Below, piece by piece: positions 17,875-24,827 of a stretch of DNA of 42,999 bases; the stretch's first letter is position 1, and the number at the start of each line of letters is the position of its first letter. The DNA is from Clostridiaceae bacterium (GTDB taxonomy: Bacteria > Bacillota > Clostridia > Lachnospirales > Lachnospiraceae). A program made the position numbers and the translations under genes. The DNA lies in the NCBI GenBank assembly GCA_910575795.1, contig CAJTGE010000045.1, positions 1 to 42,999 on the forward strand, written 5' to 3'. The notes under the pieces are model-generated. The model was given only the letters and a program-made list of their open reading frames with translations. It was not told where the DNA came from and made no database searches.

Positions 17875-17903
17875 ACACTATCACAGTAGTCTGTTGATGT
17901 CAA
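17875..17903 (-). promoter_or_regulatory. blaI promoter with overlapping BlaI-type operator
   Basis: On the minus strand: TTGACA (17903-17898), a 17-bp spacer and TAGTGT (17880-17875). The spacer and -10 contain GACTACTGTGATAGTG, a dyad of GACTA and TAGTG halves around six bases. The promoter at 23541 has the same spacing and almost the same dyad, so both are likely BlaI targets. A repressor bound here would block RNA polymerase. Confidence 0.68.
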
Positions 17904-17936
17904 TGAATAACCGCCGGATATGGATGTTCAGTATTG

Positions 17937-18469
17937 TTATAGCTTGTCCGCATTTTCATAGATTGCCTTTTTATCCTGATCGGACAACAATTTTTCAATG
18001 ATAAAGGCAATCGCAAAGACAACCAATAGATTAAGACCAAACTTGATCAGAGTAAATGGCGCTCCCAAAGAGGATATTTCAAAAAAGAGCAGGGGAATAC
18101 GGATACTTGCGCTTGCGCAAAGAAAAATCAGCACGTTTGAAACTCTGCTTCCCTTTTTTAACAACACACCGGCAACAGGCAGCAGCGCATATAAGGGTAC
18201 AGCCGTTATCATTCCCGACAACAGGGCAACGGCAATTCCTTTTATACCGGAATCAGCTCCCATAATCCGTATCATTTTTTCCCGTTCAACCCATACGTCC
18301 ATCAGCCCGATACATACGAAAACAGGCGTAAGTATGAACAGGAAGTTGATAACGTTTTTCTGCTAAAAGCCAATGTAGTTTTTCCAATCTGCGGGTCATA
18401 TAGCCAAACGATACCGTTGCAGAGCACAATTATAAATAGAAACCAGTATTTTCGTATTGCCGTTTTCAT
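17937..18469 (-). pseudogene. second half-permease (ArsP_1/DUF318 type), frameshifted
   Basis: The ATG at 18469 overlaps the preceding half-permease stop as ATGA and encodes KTAIRKYWFLFIIVLCNGIVWLYD. The frame is lost near 18360, at GCTTTTAGCAG. Homology resumes one frame over with NVINFLFILTPVFVCIGLMDVWVE and runs to 17937 through several membrane helices. Restoring one base would give about 177 residues. Split PF03773-type permeases made of two halves are known in Clostridia; a two-gene transporter is the likely ancestral state. The downstream ATG in MDVWVEREKM might still yield a truncated product. Confidence 0.65.
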
Positions 18470-18963
18470 TTGAGAAAAACCCCCATTAAGTAAGCAGTGA
18501 TAAAAGAGAATAGAAACGCAAGTACATTCCGGAGAATGGCTGTTTTCCTGCCCAGATATTTTACCTCTACCGGGATTGTGATGATCCCAACCGTAGTAAG
18601 TGCACAAACAAATACCGCCATTTGTGTAAGTCCCGCGCCGTTTTTCAAAAGTTCCGCAACAATGGGAAACGCAATCATTACGGGGATTAACGTAATTGCG
18701 CCAATAAGCGAAGTTAAGAGCATACCGGTAAATCCCGTTTCCTCGCCGATCATGCGCCTGATTGTTTCCGGTGAAAGCACCGCAAGCGCCAATCCAACAA
18801 AAAGCAGGATAGCCACAAATTGCGGTAGAACGCCTGTAAACATTTTCCATGCTTTTTTTAAGGACAACAGCGTTTTACTCTTGTCTTTCACAAAGGAAAA
18901 GGTGAGTAAAACCGCTGCTAAACCGTAAAACCAATAAGTAAAAACTGTGTTCACCTTTACCAC
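18466..18963 (-). CDS. first half-permease, ArsP_1/DUF318 type
   Basis: A 165-residue hydrophobic protein with about four helices (VFTYWFYGLAAVLLTFSF; FVAILLFVGLALAVL; a Gly/Pro-rich pair around LIGAITLIPVMIAFPIVAELL; and a C-terminal LAFLFSFITAYLMGVF). It matches the N-terminal half of PF03773 permeases, implicated in export of metals or small anions. A GTG start is used; another GTG three codons later is possible. The second half overlaps by ATGA but is frameshifted, so the transporter is probably non-functional. Confidence 0.72.
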   Translation of the reverse strand: MVKVNTVFTYWFYGLAAVLLTFSFVKDKSKTLLSLKKAWKMFTGVLPQFVAILLFVGLALAVLSPETIRRMIGEETGFTGMLLTSLIGAITLIPVMIAFPIVAELLKNGAGLTQMAVFVCALTTVGIITIPVEVKYLGRKTAILRNVLAFLFSFITAYLMGVFLK

Positions 18964-19139
18964 CGTCCTCCCTCAAACACTTTTTTTAATGGCGAAAGTA
19001 CCAGCAGCGCGACACCGCCGCCTAAAAGGGCTGTTAATAGCTGTGGTATAGAGAACATATTAGAAATAACCGATGTCTGCGGTTCGGGTAATCTTAAAAG
19101 CAATGGCACGGCTATTTTTGCAACCCCGATGTATAGAAT
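18957..19139 (-). pseudogene. C-terminal fragment of a membrane protein at a deletion scar
   Basis: The minus strand reads LYIGVAKIAVPLLLRLPEP, then MFSIPQLLTALLGGGVALLVLSPLKKVFEGGRW and TAA. This is a hydrophobic C-terminus that overlaps the start of the half-permease. There is no start: upstream sequence abruptly becomes the 5'-truncated Crp/Fnr gene on the other strand. It resembles the end of a transporter subunit, but the family is not recognisable. Confidence 0.5.
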
Positions 19140-19760
19140 TTTTCAGGTATTGAACCGCAGGAAATTGACGGGCTGCTTCATTGCCTTTGCGCCAGGTATG
19201 TCCGTTATGTCAAGGGCGACACGATCATTGAAGAAGGAAACAAGGTATATGATTTCGGTATCATGTTATCAGGGCATGGACGAGCGATAAAGTGGGATTC
19301 GTCCGACAGGGTCATTATTATTACTCTGCTGAAAAAGGGAAGCGAAATAGGCGTTATTTTAGCAGCAAGTTCAGACCGTAAAAGCCCCGTTACTGTGGAG
19401 GCGCAGGATGATGTACTGGTATTGCGGATCCCTTTTGAACGTGTTTTAACCCGGTGTAAAAAGGCTTGTCCCCGGCATGATCAGCTGCTGCGCAACTATA
19501 TCAGCCTTGTCGTTGAAAAAGGGCTTGTATTGCATGAACGTATTGATTGTCTGCTGCGTCCGGCCATACGGGAAAAAACATTGACCTATTTATGGCGGAT
19601 GTCCCGCGAACAACAAAGAAGGACATTTACCATTCCAATGAATAGAAACGCTATGGCTGAATATCTTAACGTGGAACGCAGCGCGCTTTCACGAGAGTTG
19701 TCCTATATGAAGCGTGATGGGGTTATTGATTATCATAAAAACACATTTCGATTGCTTTGA
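19137..19760 (+). pseudogene. 5'-truncated Crp/Fnr-family regulator
   Basis: Homology starts abruptly at FSGIEPQEIDGLLHCLCARYV, which is normally about residue 12 of this family, and no start or ribosome binding site precedes it. The rest is complete: a cyclic-nucleotide-type beta barrel (VKGDTIIEEGNKVYDFGIMLSG) and a C-terminal winged helix (NRNAMAEYLNVERSALSRELSYMKRDG). An internal ATG at 19263 would give 165 residues lacking part of the barrel. Its original divergent partner seems to have been the membrane protein whose end lies at 18957-19139. Confidence 0.65.
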
Positions 19761-19787
19761 GCGAATCACATATTTATTCCATAACCA

Positions 19788-19812
19788 GGGGCTGTCAACT
19801 TGCGACAGCCTC
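19788..19812 (+). terminator. hairpin after the Crp/Fnr gene
   Basis: GGGGCTGTC (19788-19796) pairs with GACAGCCTC (19804-19812), seven perfect pairs plus a wobble, loop aacttgc. The T tail is poor, so termination strength is uncertain. Confidence 0.5.
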
Positions 19813-19986
19813 TGGCTGTTTATATGTCCTGTACCCTGTTCGTTCTACAAACGCTAACATGGGGCGACTGTGCTTCGGGATGTAAGGCCGTTGTTCGTTT
19901 TTCTAAACTTTTTCAAAATGACTGTGACCTAAACGATTATTTTTCGAGTAGATAGATGAAGAACTCTATCTGGGGACAAAGGAGGT

Positions 19987-20323
19987 ATGGAAATGGAAGA
20001 TGACAGCATTGTCAACCTTTATTGGGCGCGCTCTGAAAATGCAATATCAGAAACATCTAAAAAGTACGGAAATTACTGCTATTCCCTCTAACCAAAACGT
20101 AGAGCATGAGGTGGAGGCCGCGGAATCGGTACAGCTAATTGACAGTTTCGTTATGTCGCTATCTCCTATGGAACGCCGGGTTTTCATCTGCAGGTATTGG
20201 TATTTTGACCCGATTAGCGAGATTGCTCAAAGATTTGGGTTTTCACAAAGCAAAGTAAAAATGATGTTACACAGGCAACGGAAAAATCTTCTAAACCGGT
20301 TGGAAAGAGAGGAATTTTTGTAA
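19987..20323 (+). pseudogene. ECF-type sigma factor with internal deletion
   Basis: GGAGGTATGG leads into MEDDSIVNLYWARSENAISE...KKYGNYCYSL, the standard N-terminus of a Clostridia ECF sigma factor, ending at TAA 20089-20091. A different frame then carries region 4: HEVEAAESVQLIDSFVMSLS, ERRVFICRYWYFDPISEIAQ and FGFSQSKVKMMLHRQRKNLL, ending at 20323. Most of region 2 and the linker, about 75 residues, is missing, so promoter -10 recognition should be lost. The region-4 frame is open from 20000 but begins in out-of-frame N-terminal sequence. The stop overlaps the next gene's start. Confidence 0.7.
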
Positions 20324-21069
20324 TGAAAGTTGAAAATATTTTGGATGCTGTTGGAGCGATTAACGACGAGGCTGTGCAAGATGCGAAAGCATATAAGCGG
20401 GCCCGATACAATAAAGCGGTCAAATGGGGGGCTATGGCAGCTTGTGCCGGCCTGATTATCACAGCAACAGCACTGACACTACCGGGCATTTTGAGGGAAC
20501 CGGGCGGCGGCCCGAACATTCCCGGCGGCATTGTTACTCCAGGGGAACATCCGGAGGGTGTTGACCCGGTAATTGAAAGTATGGCTGTATATCCGGTCAC
20601 CGAGGATATTCGGGATGCTTTAGATGCAACCATAGAAAGCGTTGATGAGAATACCGCCTACGGAATACCGGGATTAGGAAATCATTTGCCTGCTGATTTG
20701 CCCGGTGGCTATCATTTTGGCAAGGCCAGTCTATATGAAACAACTATGAAAAACGGAACAAAATATCACTTACTTCGGGTAACTTATACAACAGGCAATG
20801 ATGAAATAACAACGGCTCCCGCTAACGATGATGGCGGAGCTGCAGTTGCAGACCCAAGCCTGTTTGGTTCAAGTTTTGTTGTTCTCATTATGGACTATGA
20901 GCCAAGGACAAATAACCCCATTTACTCTTTTGAGGATTTACGGGAATATTTAGAAACAAAAGACGACAATGGAATCTTTCATTTTGCCTATGAGGATGTG
21001 TATATTGGGGTTTCTCCAGATGACCTTTCTGCGGAAGAAATCCTTGATGTAGTGAATTCTATTCCATAA
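20323..21069 (+). CDS. membrane-anchored partner (probable anti-sigma) of the ECF sigma factor
   Basis: A 248-residue protein starting in a TAATG overlap with the sigma stop. About 45 cytosolic residues (MKVENILDAVGAINDEAVQDA) precede one membrane helix (VKWGAMAACAGLIITATALTL). A Gly/Pro-rich linker and an outside domain of unknown fold follow. This layout, cytosolic anchor plus helix plus sensor directly after a sigma gene, is typical of anti-sigma factors in Clostridia, although I see no classic zinc-binding ZAS motif. The gene is intact while its sigma partner is not. Confidence 0.68.
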   Translation: MKVENILDAVGAINDEAVQDAKAYKRARYNKAVKWGAMAACAGLIITATALTLPGILREPGGGPNIPGGIVTPGEHPEGVDPVIESMAVYPVTEDIRDALDATIESVDENTAYGIPGLGNHLPADLPGGYHFGKASLYETTMKNGTKYHLLRVTYTTGNDEITTAPANDDGGAAVADPSLFGSSFVVLIMDYEPRTNNPIYSFEDLREYLETKDDNGIFHFAYEDVYIGVSPDDLSAEEILDVVNSIP

Positions 21070-21173
21070 AGCATGTTCACAAAGATAATGCCAACGGAAA
21101 ATTTTCCGACAGCAGATTGATATTTCCTATGGCCTTGTGGAAGTACTCCCTGCTCAATGATCTGAAAAACGGA

Positions 21174-21203
21174 GAAACGGCATAGCCGAGGCTACGCCGT
21201 TTC
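21174..21203 (+). terminator. long hairpin after the anti-sigma gene
   Basis: GAAACGGCATAGCC (21174-21187) and GGCTACGCCGTTTC (21190-21203) form a 14-bp stem with one mismatch. It lies between convergent genes and probably terminates from the plus strand. Confidence 0.6.
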
Positions 21204-21270
21204 CCGAAAACAATCCTATGCTGTTTTATGAGCGCCGCTTTTGACAAGGCTTTCTTTATACATTTTTTGA

Positions 21271-21310
21271 TAGTAGCCTGTTGATGTCAATGAATAACCA
21301 CTGGATGTGG
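21271..21310 (-). repeat. relic copy of the blaI promoter region
   Basis: This 40-bp stretch matches 17884-17923, the blaI promoter region, at about 35 positions, including the full core CTGTTGATGTCAATGAATAA with its -35 box TTGACA on the minus strand. The operator half beyond it has drifted and no blaI-like gene follows, so it appears to be a decayed duplicate. Confidence 0.6.
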
Positions 21311-21357
21311 CTGATAATATAATTGAACCGATAAGTATAATAGGGTTATAGGAAAGC

Positions 21358-22305
21358 TTACCTACAATAATGCTGATGTAATTCGTATATCTTTTGTTTC
21401 ATTAGCTCCACAAGTTCTGGTGGTTCTAAGACAGTTGCATTGATTCCAAATGGCAGGAAATAATCGGCAACCCAATCCAAGGTTGCATGACGTATTTCCA
21501 TGTCGATGATACCGCCGCCTGTTGGGAATGTTTTTAATCCCCTTGCCAGTAAAAATTCAGTTTCGCAGCGTTTAACACCTATATCGGTTAGCTGAATCTT
21601 TATGTGGTAATCATTTCCGATTTCTAACCTTTCGAGATATTCTTGAATGGACGCAGGAACAGGAAATTTCCCTTTAGGATATGGTTTTTCCTCTATTATT
21701 TCCTTTATACGGTCAATACGGAACTCTCTGATTTGATTAGCAACGGTGCAATATGCAGGGCAATACCAAAGCCCATTCATAGCATATAGCCCAATCGGTA
21801 TAATTGTGCGTATACTTTCAGAATGTGTTGATGAATACTGTATTGTTGCTGAATGGTGATTAACGACAATATGAAACATTGGTTTAAGTAGTGGTGAATC
21901 GCAATGCCTGTCTGGAATCCAAAATACTACACTATTTTGAATTTGTGTAATACTGCTTTGTATATCTAAGGGCAGACAGTTCAAAAATTTTTTCAAAACA
22001 GATATTGTTTCCTGTTCAAAAGGTAAATCGTGATAGAATTTCAAGGCTTGACAGGCAAAGAATATAGCTTTGGCTTCATTCTCTGAAAAAGTGACAGGCG
22101 GCAAAATACGCTCTTTCAAGATGTGATACCCGCCAGCAGCACCGACTTCAGAATAAAGGGGGAATCCAGCCTGTTCTAATTCTTGCAAATCACGGAGTAT
22201 TGTTCGCTTTGACACAGAAAATTCTTTTGCTAATTCGCCTACTGTAAAATCCTTTTTGGTATTTATCGTTATCATCATTTCAATAAGCCGTTCTGCTTTT
22301 GACAT
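21358..22305 (-). CDS. WYL-domain transcriptional regulator (YobV/YafY type)
   Basis: This 315-residue regulator has an N-terminal HTH_11 domain (MSKAERLIEMMITINTKKDF to SVSKRTILRDLQELEQAGFP, residues 1-48) and a WYL domain in the middle (GLYAMNGLWYCPAYC...IREFRIDRIKEI) that usually senses a ligand or nucleic acid. A C-terminal WCX-like extension follows. It is divergent from a two-gene unit starting at 22411, and a dyad between them fits a regulator site. Codon usage is AT-rich compared with the genes on the left, consistent with recent transfer. Confidence 0.9.
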   Translation of the reverse strand: MSKAERLIEMMITINTKKDFTVGELAKEFSVSKRTILRDLQELEQAGFPLYSEVGAAGGYHILKERILPPVTFSENEAKAIFFACQALKFYHDLPFEQETISVLKKFLNCLPLDIQSSITQIQNSVVFWIPDRHCDSPLLKPMFHIVVNHHSATIQYSSTHSESIRTIIPIGLYAMNGLWYCPAYCTVANQIREFRIDRIKEIIEEKPYPKGKFPVPASIQEYLERLEIGNDYHIKIQLTDIGVKRCETEFLLARGLKTFPTGGGIIDMEIRHATLDWVADYFLPFGINATVLEPPELVELMKQKIYELHQHYCR

Positions 22306-22329
22306 TTTTAAAAACTCCTTTCCGAATGA

Positions 22330-22366
22330 TGACAGCCGTTGTCACTATTCCATGATAGACTATCTA
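22330..22366 (+). promoter_or_regulatory. dyad operator and promoter between the WYL regulator and its target genes
   Basis: TGACA-gccgt-TGTCA (22330-22344) is a perfect 5+5 dyad. It overlaps TTGTCA (22339-22344), a -35-like box 16 bp upstream of TATCTA (22361-22366). Dyads of this TGACA/TGTCA type are commonly seen beside YobV/YafY-type genes. Binding here would repress the 22411 unit. Confidence 0.55.
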
Positions 22367-22410
22367 TGTACCAAATGCAATATGATACTCAAACGAAAGG
22401 ACAAGATGTT

Positions 22411-22713
22411 ATGAATAAAAACGTGATTGAAATGGTTATTTTTCAGACAAACCAAGAAGTGACCGAGGAACATTTTTTACGAATGTATCACAAATTGAAT
22501 GAGGTGCTTGAAAAAGATATTGCCGGATTTGTAAAACGGTCATTAACAAAGGATTTAAAGCAGGATAAATGGGTTGAAATGATTTGGTGGGCATCAATGG
22601 AGGCAGCACAGGGGGCTTTGGAAAAGTTGCCGCAGGTTACGGAATTTCAGGAGTATTGTTCTGCTTTAGCAGACGAGGGAACAATGATGTTCCATTTGGA
22701 GGAAATGGCATGA
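22411..22713 (+). CDS. small protein with a probable dimeric alpha/beta-barrel fold
   Basis: A 100-residue protein: VIEMVIFQTNQEVTEEHFLRMYHKLNEVL, then WVEMIWWASMEAAQGALEKLPQV. The pattern of two strand-helix units with a Trp-rich second strand resembles ABM/Dabb small-barrel proteins. GAAAGG precedes the ATG by about ten bases. It overlaps the next gene as ATGA, and both lie divergent from the WYL regulator that likely controls them. The function is unknown. Confidence 0.72.
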   Translation: MNKNVIEMVIFQTNQEVTEEHFLRMYHKLNEVLEKDIAGFVKRSLTKDLKQDKWVEMIWWASMEAAQGALEKLPQVTEFQEYCSALADEGTMMFHLEEMA

Positions 22714-23162
22714 CACCAAACGATATTCTTTCCTACTGCCAGTCTAATTTGAAAGATGTTGTATTGGTAGAAAGTTGGGGAGAACGAGGGATTTTTTATA
22801 ATCCAAACGGAGTTTTGAAACGGGGAGTATATGTTTTAACTGTTAAAGAAAAAGACGGTGATAATGATAAAGGCTCTATGTTGAACCGTGATAATGTATA
22901 TCGTGTGAATGTCGGTTTAAGGAAACAGACCTTTATTAAAAAATTTGGGTATATTCCAGAGCGTCCGCCTGCTGGAAAAATCGTAAAAATGGATTATGAT
23001 TTTACCGTTTTAGACACCATTATTCCCCACCCTGTCTACGCATGGATGAGCTGGGTATGTGTTTTAAATCCCTCTGATAAGACCTTTGAGGATTTCAAAG
23101 CAATGATACAAGAATCCTATGATTTTGCAAAAGAAAAATTCAACAGAAGAAAAAGTAAATAA
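22710..23162 (+). CDS. DUF6194-family protein
   Basis: A 150-residue soluble protein. GRGIFYNPNG-like and RGVYVLTVKEKDGDND motifs near residues 27-55 and HPVYAWMSWVCVLNPSD near the C-terminus match, from memory, the DUF6194 family found in Actinobacteria and Firmicutes; its function is not known. The start overlaps the previous stop (ATGA), so the two are translated together under the WYL regulator. Confidence 0.75.
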   Translation: MTPNDILSYCQSNLKDVVLVESWGERGIFYNPNGVLKRGVYVLTVKEKDGDNDKGSMLNRDNVYRVNVGLRKQTFIKKFGYIPERPPAGKIVKMDYDFTVLDTIIPHPVYAWMSWVCVLNPSDKTFEDFKAMIQESYDFAKEKFNRRKSK

Positions 23163-23226
23163 TACAACAAAAGCATACAAGGAACACATCATGTATTCTT
23201 TCAATGGCTTTTGCAAAGGAGAGTCT

Positions 23227-23490
23227 ATGAACAAAGACACCAGCAAGACCAGCCACACCACCGCCCTTCTGGATGTGAAGCCCGATCTTGTGAAGCGGAT
23301 AGGAAATACCACCTTTGACATACATATCCATTTCAGCGAAACGAGCCGGGAAACGCTGCACACAGAGATGGGAAATTATACACTAAACAGCGGTGACGCT
23401 CTTATTTTTGACTCGTCTGTCAAGCACACCTATATCAATGAGCAGGATGTAATGCTTACTTTTATGGTGGTAAATTTCTATCCCAATTAA
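23227..23490 (+). pseudogene. TnpW-type transposon protein fused to a cupin fragment
   Basis: AAAGGAGAG precedes an ATG whose first 45 codons (TALLDVKPDLVKRIGNTTFD, HFSETSRETLHTEM) resemble the small TnpW proteins of Tn4451-type transposons. From GNYTLNSGDALIFDSSVKHT onward the sequence instead looks like a cupin strand pair from the sensor half of an AraC regulator, and it ends at VVNFYPN. The fusion at HTEM-GNY is probably a recombination junction. Either parent is incomplete, so I treat this as a chimeric relic; an 87-residue product could still be made. Confidence 0.5.
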
Positions 23491-23540
23491 AAAAGCGGGC
23501 TGTAATCGGAATTCTTAAGAGATTCGTCAGAAAATATTCG

Positions 23541-23597
23541 TTGACGCACTTGGACTACTATGATAGTCTATTGTTTAGACAGACTATCATAGTAGTC
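23541..23597 (+). promoter_or_regulatory. promoter with twin BlaI-type operators for the secreted sensor-like gene
   Basis: TTGACG (23541-23546), a 17-bp spacer and TAGTCT (23564-23569) mirror the blaI promoter. GACTACTATGATAGTCT (23553-23569) overlaps the -10, and its exact reverse complement lies at 23581-23597, just downstream of the expected transcription start. Each 17-mer is itself a GACTA-N6-TAGTC dyad. The pair could also fold as a hairpin followed by TTTTT, so a terminator is an alternative reading. Confidence 0.65.
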
Positions 23598-23657
23598 TGC
23601 TTTTTCAAAAGGTGCGCACCTGTGAAGATAAACTAATAAAAAGAAAGGATTTATACC

Positions 23658-24203
23658 ATGTTCCATCATACAAAGAGAAACCTTACAGCTTCAGGAATCA
23701 TGTGTCTTATGCTTATGGCTGCCGGACAGACTGCCTATGGGGCAGCGCCTGCCCCGCAGGTATCTACAGTTTGGGCCCAGGAAGTTCAGAACCCGGCGGC
23801 GGATCCTACTTTGGGAGGGCTTTTTGAGCTTTATACCCCGGAAGAATATGAGGAATCCATCAACCAGATTAAAAAATACATGGGCGCAGACCATGGGGAT
23901 GTCAAGGCCATGGAAGCGGACCTGGCCAAACTGAAGGCGGATAACGGCAAAGGTGAATTTGTCATTTACAAAGGCGCTTTTACCGTATCCACAGAAACTA
24001 CCATCGTTGCCTTCAATCCCACAATCGTTATGAGGCCGGATCTGGCAAAGAGCGCTGAGGAATTGACAGCGGAAAACTATAAAAAGGATATTGAGGATGT
24101 AACAAAGCTTTTGGACCAGGCCGTAAAAGATAAGACCGTAACTTTAGACCAAAAGGATTCTATCCTGAAAAAGATGAATGAAAACCTGGAGAAATTAAAT
24201 TAG
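23658..24203 (+). CDS. secreted protein homologous to the BlaR1-like sensor domain
   Basis: A 181-residue protein with a classic signal peptide (KRNLTASGIMCLMLMAAGQTAYGA, cleavage probably after AYGA or nearby) and no lipobox or membrane anchor, so it should be released. The mature part (DPTLGGLFELYTPEEYEE, KADNGKGEFVIYKGAF, FNPTIVMRPDL, LTAENYKKDI) is about half identical by hand count over some 130 residues to the outside domain of the BlaR1-like protein at 16359. Its promoter shares the blaI dyad. It may bind the same ligand as the sensor; a decoy, signal carrier or feedback role is inference. AAAGGA precedes the ATG. Confidence 0.78.
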   Translation: MFHHTKRNLTASGIMCLMLMAAGQTAYGAAPAPQVSTVWAQEVQNPAADPTLGGLFELYTPEEYEESINQIKKYMGADHGDVKAMEADLAKLKADNGKGEFVIYKGAFTVSTETTIVAFNPTIVMRPDLAKSAEELTAENYKKDIEDVTKLLDQAVKDKTVTLDQKDSILKKMNENLEKLN

Positions 24204-24226
24204 GGCGGCTGCCATATATGGGAAAG

Positions 24227-24270
24227 CAAAACGGGCGTATCATCTAAACGGTGACGCGTCCGTTTTGTTG
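24227..24270 (+). terminator. terminator after the secreted sensor-like gene
   Basis: CAAAACGGGCG (24227-24237) pairs with CGTCCGTTTTG (24257-24267) with one wobble. Stem A residues and the T run on the other arm make it plausible in both directions, but it lacks a long separate T tail. Confidence 0.6.
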
Positions 24271-24292
24271 CATGGATAATGCAAAAATAAAT

Positions 24293-24751
24293 TTAACGTA
24301 CTCTCACGGTATTTGTAAGAACAAATCCTACTTTTTTGTACAGCATGAAAGCTTTATCATTCCATTTAGCAACATGTAACAAAATAGGCTCATTACTGGT
24401 TTGGCGAATATGGTTCATTCCCCATAATAAAAGTTGTTTTCCATATCCCCTGTCTTGAAATTCCTTATTGACGATCAAATCGTCTATTTCGTTTCCATAA
24501 CAGGCAATAGAACCAATAATTTCTTCCCCACTTACAAGCAGGAAAATATCCTTACTTTTTTCACGAACTTGTTTATAATCATTCAAAAAATTATACGGCT
24601 CAATAGCAAGAAATTTTCGCATTTCATAAAAGCAAGTATTATATATTTTCATGTATTGTTGAAAATACTTTTGCTCAAAAGGAATACACAAGATATTGCT
24701 TTTTTCAATATCATCTTTTACATATTTCATTTCATATGCTATTATTTCCAT
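24293..24751 (-). CDS. GNAT-family N-acetyltransferase
   Basis: A 152-residue acetyltransferase. Motif A is IDDLIVNKEFQDRGYGKQLLLWG, with RGYGK binding CoA, and motif B is FMLYKKVGFVLTNT. The start MEIIAYEMKY is chosen because AGAAGGGA precedes it; an earlier ATG adds 12 residues without a site. Codon use is AT-rich, unlike the genes at 5-18 kb. It is convergent with the secreted gene and followed on the same strand by nothing obviously related. The substrate is unknown. Confidence 0.85.
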   Translation of the reverse strand: MEIIAYEMKYVKDDIEKSNILCIPFEQKYFQQYMKIYNTCFYEMRKFLAIEPYNFLNDYKQVREKSKDIFLLVSGEEIIGSIACYGNEIDDLIVNKEFQDRGYGKQLLLWGMNHIRQTSNEPILLHVAKWNDKAFMLYKKVGFVLTNTVRVR

Positions 24752-24827
24752 GTTGTAATTTCCCTTCTGCAACCCCCGATTTGTCATCTTTACCTGATAG
24801 CATTAAGACGCACTAAATTATTATCTG

